The notes beneath the pieces are model-generated. The model ran no database searches. It had not been told where the DNA came from and saw nothing but the letters and a program-made list of their open reading frames with translations. A program made the position numbers and the translations under genes. A stretch of 10,348 bases of DNA from an uncultured Pirellulaceae bacterium (GTDB lineage: Bacteria; Planctomycetota; Planctomycetia; Pirellulales; Pirellulaceae). The stretch is taken from the NCBI GenBank assembly GCA_934255105.1, contig CAKQNH010000097.1:1-10348 (forward strand), read 5' to 3'. Of the stretch, positions 4,303 to 10,348 are shown piece by piece. Positions within the stretch are counted from its first letter, which is position 1. Each line of letters starts with the position of its first letter.

Positions 4303-7194
4303 ATGCACACCAATCCCGCAATTGCCCTGTTGTATGTAATAGCTGCACTCGTCCCGCTATCGGGCCTAGCTGCAGAGCCGCTGACATTTGAAAAAGATGT
4401 TCGCCCCATCATGAAGGCGCACTGCTTTCACTGCCATGGTGAAGGGGGTGTCAAAGAGGGGATGCTCGACGTCCGCTTGCAGCACTGGATGCTGGCTGGG
4501 GGGGATTCTGGCGAGGCGATTGAGCCCGGCAATCCGGACGATTCGCTGCTGCTTGAGCGTGTGGTTTCAGGCGAAATGCCACCTGATGACAAGCATCTTT
4601 CCGACGCCGACATTGCCACGCTGCGCGAGTGGATCGCGCAAGGTGCGAAGACGGCCCGCGCCGAGCCAGAATCGCTCGACGGTGGCGACTATATAACTGA
4701 AGAAGAGAAGGGGTTCTGGTCCTTTCAGCCGATTCGACGCCCCGAGGTCCCCAAGCTGGCAACCGCAGGGAGCGATAACCCGATCGATGCGTTTATTCTC
4801 CAGCGGCTTGAACAAGACGGTCTTTCGTTCTCGGCAACTGCGGATCGTTACACCTTGATCCGCCGCTTGACCTTTGATCTCTGGGGCCTGCCTCCGGAAC
4901 CAGAGATGGTTGAACGGTTCATCCACGATTCAAGCCCAGATGCCTATGCGAATCTAGTCGACCGCCTGCTGTCGTCGCCTCACTATGGCGAGCGCTGGGG
5001 GCGCCACTGGTTGGACGTGGCTGGCTACGCCGATTCCGATGGCTACACGAACCAGGACGTCGAGCGCGAGTTTGCCTATTTCTATCGCGACTACGTAATC
5101 GATAGTTTCAACGACGATAAGCCACTGGACCAATTTGTTCGCGAACAGTTAGCTGGAGACGAGTTGGATGCGGAGGCCGGCGGTTCCGGCTCGATGACCC
5201 CAGAGCGCGTCGCCCGGCTGGCAGCTACCGGCTTCCTGCGGATGGCCGCCGACGGCACAGCCAGTGCCGGAGACGAGCGCGAGCTGGCGATCAACACCAC
5301 GATCGCCGATACCATCGACATTGTCTCGACGTCTCTGTTGGGCCTGACCGTTGGTTGCGCTCGCTGCCATGACCATCGATTTGACCCGATTAGCCAAGCC
5401 GACTACCATCGCTTCCGCGCTATTTTTGATCCTGCGCTCGATTGGAAAAGTTGGAAAGTGCCTAACCAGCGTCAAATTTCGCTGTATACCGACGAAGACA
5501 AAAAGCAGCGGGCTGCGGTTGAAGAACGCGCTAAAGAAGCCACCGCCGCGCGCAACCAACGCCAACAAGAACACATCGACCGCACGCTGTACGAAGAATT
5601 GTTAGTGGTCCCCGATGAGCTGCGCGAGCCATTGAAAGCAGCCTACCAGACCGAGAAAGCCAAGCGGACGCCCGAGCAAGTTGCGTTGTTGGCAGAGTAT
5701 CCCAGCGTGGGAAGCATCTCGCCCGGTTCTCTATATCTGTACGCCGAACAACGTGCGCGCCGCGCGGGGGATATCGAACGGGCTGCTAACGAACGCGAAG
5801 CGCGTTTCATTGCCGAGGCCCAGCAGCAGCTCGCCGGAGTGCCTGCGGACAAACGCGACGAGCTGCAAAGTGTGCTCGCGATTACCGCTGATTCGCGGAC
5901 TGAGGCTCAGCAAGCGCTGGCCGCGAAATACCTCGACGCGCTCGTGACGCCCGAGACGCTGGCTACTGCCAACCCCGCTGGCTTTGCAGAGGTCAAGCGC
6001 TACCGCGAAGCTGCGGAGATCTGCCGTGCCACGGACGCGAAGACCGAGTTGGCCACGATGCTCGCCGAGATCGCGGCCATTCGCAGCACCGCCCCCAAGG
6101 AGAGATTCCTGCGAGTGCTAACCGAGCCCCCCAACCACACTCCTGAATCGCATCTGTTCATTCGTGGAGATTTCCAACAACTCGGCGAAAAGCTCGAGCC
6201 GGATGAATTGACCGTGTTGAAAACGTCCGATCCGGTGAAAATCGAAGTCAACGATCCGAATCGTCCCACCACTGGTCGGCGGCTGGCATACGCTCGCCAC
6301 CTGACCGATGGCAAGCATCCGCTGTTGGCTCGCGTGTTGATGAATCGCGTCTGGTTGCACCATTTTGGCCATGGGATTGTCGATACGCCCGGCGACTTTG
6401 GATACCTGGGCGCCAAGCCGACGCATCCCGAACTGCTGGATTGGCTAGCCGACGAGCTAATGAGTGGCGGTTGGACGCTCAAGCGAATGCATCGCATGAT
6501 CGTGTTATCTACCACCTATACTCAGGATTCGAAGCGCAGTCCCCAGCTCGATCGCATCGACCCCGACAACCGACTCTACGCCCGCATGTCCATTCGGCGA
6601 CTGGAATCTGAAGCGATTCGCGACGCGGTGCTGCTGGCCAGTGGAGTGATGGCTGACACCATGCACGGTCCTCCAATACCGGTTAAAGAGGACGCTGTGG
6701 GCCAGATCGTGCTCGGCGAGCAGAAGCTCGACGGAGAGCGCAAGCCGATCGCGGGGGAGGAGAATATAGACGGCATCTCGCGACGTAGCATTTACATCCA
6801 AGTGCGTCGGAGCCGGCCGCTGGCGGTTTTGGAAGCCTTCGACATCGCTAACGTGGTGCCGAACTGCACCCAGCGGAATTTCTCCAATGTCGCGCCTCAG
6901 GCGCTGATGATGATGAACAGTGAATTTGCCATCGCGCACGCTGAGAAACTCGCCGACCGCGTTATCCAGCCTGGTAGCGATGTATCGCAGCAGCTTGCGA
7001 TGGCTTGGCAGCTTTGTTTCGGCAGACCGATTGAGCCTGCCGTACTGGTGGAGTTGGCCCAGTTTGTCGATCGGCAGACTGCCGTGTTCTTACAGCGCAA
7101 TCCGAAGTGGGCACCCGATGTGGCACATCGACTGGCTGTGGCCTCCGCCTGCCAAGCGATGTTCAGCTCCAATGAGTTTCTATACGTTGATTAA
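4303..7194 (+). CDS. PSCyt1-DUF1549-DUF1553 planctomycete cytochrome-like protein
   Basis: The frame extends back to TTG 4246, but ATG 4303 gives a clean Sec signal (hydrophobic residues 6-22, likely cleavage after LAA at 24) and 963 residues; no Shine-Dalgarno sequence precedes either start. PSCyt1 follows, with CFHCH at 41-45 as haem site and Met92 in the MPPDD motif as a likely axial ligand. DUF1549 spans about 159-375 (NPIDAFIL, ERWGRHWLDVAGYADSDG) and includes a second CxxCH, CARCH, at 352-356. A charged helical linker with two similar segments (about 435-469 and 510-547) leads to DUF1553 (about 658-945; ARVLMNRVWLHHFG, SNVAPQALMMMNS). The family is almost confined to planctomycetes and relatives, and its reaction is unknown; electron transfer outside the cytoplasm is inferred. 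It sits 21 bp before the DUF1501 gene, its usual partner. Confidence 0.93.
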   Translation: MHTNPAIALLYVIAALVPLSGLAAEPLTFEKDVRPIMKAHCFHCHGEGGVKEGMLDVRLQHWMLAGGDSGEAIEPGNPDDSLLLERVVSGEMPPDDKHLSDADIATLREWIAQGAKTARAEPESLDGGDYITEEEKGFWSFQPIRRPEVPKLATAGSDNPIDAFILQRLEQDGLSFSATADRYTLIRRLTFDLWGLPPEPEMVERFIHDSSPDAYANLVDRLLSSPHYGERWGRHWLDVAGYADSDGYTNQDVEREFAYFYRDYVIDSFNDDKPLDQFVREQLAGDELDAEAGGSGSMTPERVARLAATGFLRMAADGTASAGDERELAINTTIADTIDIVSTSLLGLTVGCARCHDHRFDPISQADYHRFRAIFDPALDWKSWKVPNQRQISLYTDEDKKQRAAVEERAKEATAARNQRQQEHIDRTLYEELLVVPDELREPLKAAYQTEKAKRTPEQVALLAEYPSVGSISPGSLYLYAEQRARRAGDIERAANEREARFIAEAQQQLAGVPADKRDELQSVLAITADSRTEAQQALAAKYLDALVTPETLATANPAGFAEVKRYREAAEICRATDAKTELATMLAEIAAIRSTAPKERFLRVLTEPPNHTPESHLFIRGDFQQLGEKLEPDELTVLKTSDPVKIEVNDPNRPTTGRRLAYARHLTDGKHPLLARVLMNRVWLHHFGHGIVDTPGDFGYLGAKPTHPELLDWLADELMSGGWTLKRMHRMIVLSTTYTQDSKRSPQLDRIDPDNRLYARMSIRRLESEAIRDAVLLASGVMADTMHGPPIPVKEDAVGQIVLGEQKLDGERKPIAGEENIDGISRRSIYIQVRRSRPLAVLEAFDIANVVPNCTQRNFSNVAPQALMMMNSEFAIAHAEKLADRVIQPGSDVSQQLAMAWQLCFGRPIEPAVLVELAQFVDRQTAVFLQRNPKWAPDVAHRLAVASACQAMFSSNEFLYVD

Positions 7195-7215
7195 GCTTCG
7201 AATGCGAGACAAATC

Positions 7216-8655
7216 ATGAATAACCAACAAAACCACGAACGCTCGACTCGACGCCACTTCCTAGCGTCGTCGCTGATGCGCGGCGGCCCATTGGCGCTCG
7301 CCTGTCTAGTAGCACAGCAGGCTGGCGCGGACCCCAAAAAACCGAACCTGGAGAAGGTGGGTTTCGACACTATGCCGAAAACTCCGCCGCATGCGCCGCG
7401 GGCCACGGCCATGATCTCCATGTTCATGCAGGGTGGTCCCAGCGCGATGGATCTGCTAGATCCCAAGCCGCTGCTCAACCAAATGCACATGAAGAAGTTC
7501 CCCGGTACGATCAAATACGATAATGCCGCTCAGGCGAGTTCAAAGATTTTTGGTTCGCCATGGAAGTTCCAAAAGTACGGCGAGCATGGGACGGACGTCT
7601 CCGAGTTGCTGCCTCACTTTTCCACCATTGTCGACGATGCTCTGGTGATTCGCTCGATGCATACGGGCGTCAGCAACCACGGCCAATCCATTCACGCGCT
7701 GAATAACGGCCGTCCGCTATCGGGGCGACCCGCCTTGGGGAGTTGGTTGACGTACGCCTTGGGGGCCGAGAGTCGCAGCTTGCCGGCTTACATAGCGATG
7801 ACTGACCCGCAGGGGTTGCCGGTCGAAGGGGTTCTGAATTGGTCCAACGGTTGGCTACCGTCGCTGTATCAAGGGACCGTAATCCGCCCTGTGGAGCCGC
7901 GGATTTTGAACCTGCAGCCACCGTCGCATTTGAACGGCGAGATTCAGGAAAACTATCTGAACGTGCTGGCATCGCTGAATCAGCGACATGCCCAGCAGCG
8001 CAGCGGTGAGCACGAGATGCAAGCGCGGATCGCCAACTATGAACTGGCCGAACGAATGCAGTTTGCCGCCGATGAAGCAACCGATCTGAGCCGCGAAACT
8101 CAAGCGACTCATGAGATGTACGGTCTAGATCAGCCGGAGACCAAGGAGTTTGGCGAGCGTTGCCTGATTGCCCGTCGTTTGATCGAACGCGGCGTCCGCT
8201 TTGTGCAATTATTTACTAAGAACCAGTACTGGGACCACCACGGCGGAATTGTCAAAAGCTTGCCCGCCTCATGTCGCAAGATTGATAAGCCGGCGGCAGC
8301 GTTGGTCACAGATTTAAAGCAGCGTGGTTTGCTCGATACCACCGTTGTCCATTGGGGTGGCGAGATGGGGCGTCTGCCCGTGATTCAAAACGAAGCCAAT
8401 ATCGGCCGCGACCACAACACGGATGGGTTCTCGATGTGGGTCGCTGGCGGCGGCTTCCGCGCCGGAATGTACGGTGCTACCGATGAGTTTGGTCATCATG
8501 CCATAGAGGATGTTGTCAACCACTTCGACTACCACGCCACGCTATTGCATTTGTTTGGCGTCGAGGCCGAACACTTGACGTACGAGCAGAACGGGCGCGA
8601 GCAGAGCTTGATCGACGGTCAGCCTGCTAAGGTTATCGAAGGTCTGCTAGCGTAA
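7216..8655 (+). CDS. DUF1501 family Tat-exported protein (phosphatase/sulfatase-like fold)
   Basis: This 479-residue protein starts with a Tat signal (TRRHFLAS, arginines 12-13). Family blocks follow in order: MFMQGGPSAMDLLDPKP (69-85), VSNHGQSIHALNNGR, YWDHHGG (338-344), VHWGGEMGR (378-386), GRDHN (397-401) and the closing FDYHATLLHLFG. DUF1501 is distantly related to the alkaline phosphatase/sulfatase superfamily; the conserved His and Asp residues in these blocks probably bind metal, but no substrate is established. Only a weak GCGAG precedes the ATG. The 21-bp gap after the PSCyt1 gene indicates one transcript, and the two families are paired throughout planctomycetes. An exported hydrolase working with the cytochrome-like partner is inference. 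The gene looks intact. Confidence 0.93.
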   Translation: MNNQQNHERSTRRHFLASSLMRGGPLALACLVAQQAGADPKKPNLEKVGFDTMPKTPPHAPRATAMISMFMQGGPSAMDLLDPKPLLNQMHMKKFPGTIKYDNAAQASSKIFGSPWKFQKYGEHGTDVSELLPHFSTIVDDALVIRSMHTGVSNHGQSIHALNNGRPLSGRPALGSWLTYALGAESRSLPAYIAMTDPQGLPVEGVLNWSNGWLPSLYQGTVIRPVEPRILNLQPPSHLNGEIQENYLNVLASLNQRHAQQRSGEHEMQARIANYELAERMQFAADEATDLSRETQATHEMYGLDQPETKEFGERCLIARRLIERGVRFVQLFTKNQYWDHHGGIVKSLPASCRKIDKPAAALVTDLKQRGLLDTTVVHWGGEMGRLPVIQNEANIGRDHNTDGFSMWVAGGGFRAGMYGATDEFGHHAIEDVVNHFDYHATLLHLFGVEAEHLTYEQNGREQSLIDGQPAKVIEGLLA

Positions 8656-8739
8656 GTCGACTCCGCTGCTGCCTGCGTCTGCGTGGCCGGAGGTTCGCGC
8701 TGGTTGGACTGCTGACGCATCACAGCATATCTCCATAGT

Positions 8740-8767
8740 AGAGTGCCCCATGATTCTCGGCCACTCT
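8740..8767 (+). terminator. Possible 3' end hairpin after the DUF1501 gene
   Basis: AGAGTG (8740-8745) pairs exactly with CACTCT (8762-8767), with two further G-C pairs beyond one mismatch. It lies 85 bases after the DUF1501 stop. It lacks a T-run, so it would be an atypical terminator or a processing structure. Confidence 0.25.
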
Positions 8768-8848
8768 GGCTAGGCGTTAAACGATTGTACGGCCAAAGCA
8801 TTTTCGTCCATAGCCGCGACGCGCGCAAGGGTGAGGCCGGTTGCACTG

Positions 8849-8865
8849 AGTGCTCGCTCAGCACT
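8849..8865. repeat. Short perfect hairpin
   Basis: AGTGCT and AGCACT form a perfect six-pair stem around the loop CGCTC. It lies in the gap between the DUF1501 and lipoprotein genes. No T-run follows and no role is evident. Confidence 0.35.
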
Positions 8866-9036
8866 ACGGCGACGGGATGCTCTGGGTAGAATATTCCGGC
8901 TAAAACTAAATTTCTCAAGTTGGCTGGCCGATAAACAGAGTGTCGGAGGTACGGCTGAGTGTGTAGCACTGAGGCCAGCTCTCTGAGACTGACGTTTTTC
9001 GATGGGTCTCACCAGTTTCGAGCCGGAGTGCCGAGA

Positions 9037-9558
9037 ATGAAGTTTGCCAAGCGATGGATGCTGCCAACCGTGCTAGCTGTGTGTATTACGACACAGAACG
9101 GTTGCCTAACACTGGGTGAGCTGGTGAGCCCACAAAAAAAAGATGTATTGGATACTAGCTTCTTAGAGACGCAAGGCTATTCCATTCCCATGGGTGGCAT
9201 GCCAGCACCGGTAGCGCCCGACCCCAACGGCGCGCCGCGTGTGATCTTGGAAGTACGCGACGGAAAGGTACACCTTGAATCGATCCCATTGCCGATGGAT
9301 CGAGCGGTGTTTATCGAAGATATTGTGCAGGAAGCCCGCCTGCATGAACGCTTCGGGCAGCTCATCATCTCAATCATGCGCCCCACCGAACTGGGCGGGG
9401 CACCACTGCGGTTGGATGTGCTAATTGGCAGCTCAGGCCGGGCGACTAATGCGGGGCAAAATTATGCGCTCATGCCGGGCGATCACATCGTGGTCAACAG
9501 CGACAACCGCAGCGGTGTTGAGCGGTTTATCGATAAGCAATTCCGCGACCGCATGTAA
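9037..9558 (+). CDS. Small predicted lipoprotein, function unknown
   Basis: The frame opens at GTG 8959, but ATG 9037 is better: GGAG (9025-9028) lies eight bases upstream and the protein then starts with basic residues and a hydrophobic stretch ending in Gly-Cys (Cys23), a plausible if non-canonical lipobox (QNGC). The 173-residue product has a Pro/Gly-rich linker (about 46-65), then a compact domain of alternating strands and a helix (VFIEDIVQEARLHERFG). Near its end is NYALMPGDHIVVNSD (142-156; PGD at 147-149), which resembles the closing strand of SLBB/polysaccharide-export-type domains seen in planctomycete surface proteins. That likeness is the only functional hint and is weak. It converges with the DUF1080 gene, with ten bases between the stops. 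Confidence 0.75.
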   Translation: MKFAKRWMLPTVLAVCITTQNGCLTLGELVSPQKKDVLDTSFLETQGYSIPMGGMPAPVAPDPNGAPRVILEVRDGKVHLESIPLPMDRAVFIEDIVQEARLHERFGQLIISIMRPTELGGAPLRLDVLIGSSGRATNAGQNYALMPGDHIVVNSDNRSGVERFIDKQFRDRM

Positions 9559-9568
9559 CGGTCCCATG

Positions 9569-10348
9569 CTAATTTAGCGGACTGATGGCCATGCTCTGAA
9601 ATGTAACGTCGGTCGTGGCATCGTGACCTTGCAGAGCGATCGGCCCGGCTTCTAGCCGCAGCCCTTTCCGCGGATTTTCATCCGGCTCGCGCGTGTCTTG
9701 AAAATCGACGACTTGTATCCCATTGACCCAAGTAACTATCTGCGGCCCGTTGGCCAGCAACGTCAAGTAGGTGGGCTGCGAACCGTCGCCGACCACGATG
9801 CGGGCGGACTGGCGTCGGAAGATAGCACCGGCACCTGCGTCGAGCGCTCGTAGTGGATCGCCGTCGGCGACCGCATGGTTGACTTGGCATTCGTAGCCAT
9901 CGAGCATCGCATCGGGGATGCAGCGAAAGAAAATTCCCGAATTGACCTCTGGCGTCGCTAGCGTGTAACGCGCCTGCAGAACAAAATTGTCATACGCTTG
10001 TTTTGACTGAAGCTGTCCCAAGCCACCTTTGAGCTGCAGGCCATCGTCAACGACAGTCGCGCTGAACGTACCCGCTGTTTTTTCGGACAGCGTCCAGTCC
10101 TGCTCCCACTCCGCTCCCAGCTTCAATTCGGTTGCGCCCAGCGGACGCAGCAGCACGTTGCGAAATTCGACTCGGCCCGTATGGTGATGCAGACTGATGT
10201 GTCCATCGGGAGCGACTTCTACATCTTCCAATTCCAGAAGCTGTTTGTCATCCAGCGAAATTGTCACATGGTTGCCGTCTACGCGAACTTTCCTTGTGTG
10301 CCAAGCGGTCGGGTCGAATTCGCCAGTTTGTGAGGGTTCGACTTTCTG
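9569..10348 (-). CDS. Protein with two DUF1080 (3-keto-disaccharide hydrolase-like) domains, C-terminal part
   Basis: The minus-strand frame is open from the right edge to a TAG at 9571-9569, giving 259 residues; the start lies outside the window. The first visible part ends a DUF1080 domain (FDPTAWHTRKVRVDGNHV, then GHISLHHHTGRVEFRNVLLRPL). A complete second DUF1080 domain follows, with VNSGIFFRC, DGYECQVNH, the TWVNGIQVVDFQD strand pair and the closing IALQGHD. DUF1080 has a concanavalin-like jelly-roll fold, and some members hydrolyse 3-keto-glycosides made by Gfo/Idh/MocA-type oxidases. The second domain lacks the usual HxxxG closing pattern in exact form (TDVTFQSMAI instead of VEFRNI). 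An internal GTG at 10267 is not the start, because homologous sequence continues upstream of it. Confidence 0.88.
   Translation of the reverse strand, partial: QKVEPSQTGEFDPTAWHTRKVRVDGNHVTISLDDKQLLELEDVEVAPDGHISLHHHTGRVEFRNVLLRPLGATELKLGAEWEQDWTLSEKTAGTFSATVVDDGLQLKGGLGQLQSKQAYDNFVLQARYTLATPEVNSGIFFRCIPDAMLDGYECQVNHAVADGDPLRALDAGAGAIFRRQSARIVVGDGSQPTYLTLLANGPQIVTWVNGIQVVDFQDTREPDENPRKGLRLEAGPIALQGHDATTDVTFQSMAISPLN

Larger units (their letters stand above)
8656..9036. other. Gene-free stretch with two short hairpins
   Basis: No reading frame here on either strand has recognisable motifs or a supported start. Two hairpins stand out: AGAGTG/CACTCT (8740-8767) and AGTGCT/AGCACT (8849-8865). 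A further inverted repeat TGAGAC/GTCTCA (8984-8989 and 9006-9011) encloses a run of five T just before the lipoprotein gene. No clear promoter pair was found. Confidence 0.6.

Noticed and set aside
8619..8969. Minus-strand frame of 116 codons covering the gap before the lipoprotein gene
   Set aside because: It overlaps the DUF1501 3' end, has no recognisable motif or ribosome binding site, and its composition does not look like a folded protein.
8959..9036. N-terminal extension of the lipoprotein from GTG 8959
   Set aside because: It would bury the signal peptide inside the protein, whereas ATG 9037 has GGAG at proper spacing and begins directly with the signal sequence.

Overview
The window looks like chromosomal DNA of a planctomycete, most likely a Rhodopirellula/Pirellula-type member of the Planctomycetota. 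The main evidence is the lineage-typical pair of a PSCyt1-DUF1549-DUF1553 cytochrome-like protein followed by a Tat-exported DUF1501 protein. Tat-exported Gfo/Idh/MocA oxidoreductases, DUF1080 proteins, Uma2 proteins and DUF433/DUF5615 pairs fit the same lineage. The assignment rests on protein families and gene order, not on a database search.

Layout. Positions 1-136 (minus) hold the N-terminal part of a Uma2-family protein that continues past the left edge. Divergent from it, 292-892 (plus) carries an overlapping DUF433/DUF5615 pair resembling a type II toxin-antitoxin module. At 998-2401 is a Tat-exported Gfo/Idh/MocA oxidoreductase. A gene-free stretch of about 490 bp (2402-2889) is full of structure: a heptamer tandem array with a degenerate inverted copy of itself, a pentamer array, a short perfect hairpin, and a 64-bp compound palindrome. 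Three co-directional genes follow: an M19 dipeptidase-like Tat protein (2890-4242), the PSCyt1-DUF1549-DUF1553 protein (4303-7194) and the DUF1501 protein (7216-8655). After a second gene-free stretch (8656-9036) come a small predicted lipoprotein (9037-9558) and, convergent with it, the C-terminal part of a protein with two DUF1080 domains (9569-10348, minus) that runs off the right edge.

How the parts may work together. Every gene from 998 onward whose N-terminus is visible carries a plausible export signal: three Tat, one Sec and one lipoprotein. The Gfo/Idh/MocA enzyme and the DUF1080 protein belong to families linked to oxidising sugars to 3-keto intermediates and cleaving them. The PSCyt1 protein has two CxxCH motifs that could carry haem. 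An exported oxidative carbohydrate pathway is therefore a reasonable but unproven reading. The most unusual protein is the M19-like enzyme, which keeps the family fold motifs but has lost the HxD and bridging-Glu metal ligands. The most unusual DNA is the heptamer fold-back element between 2483 and 2681.
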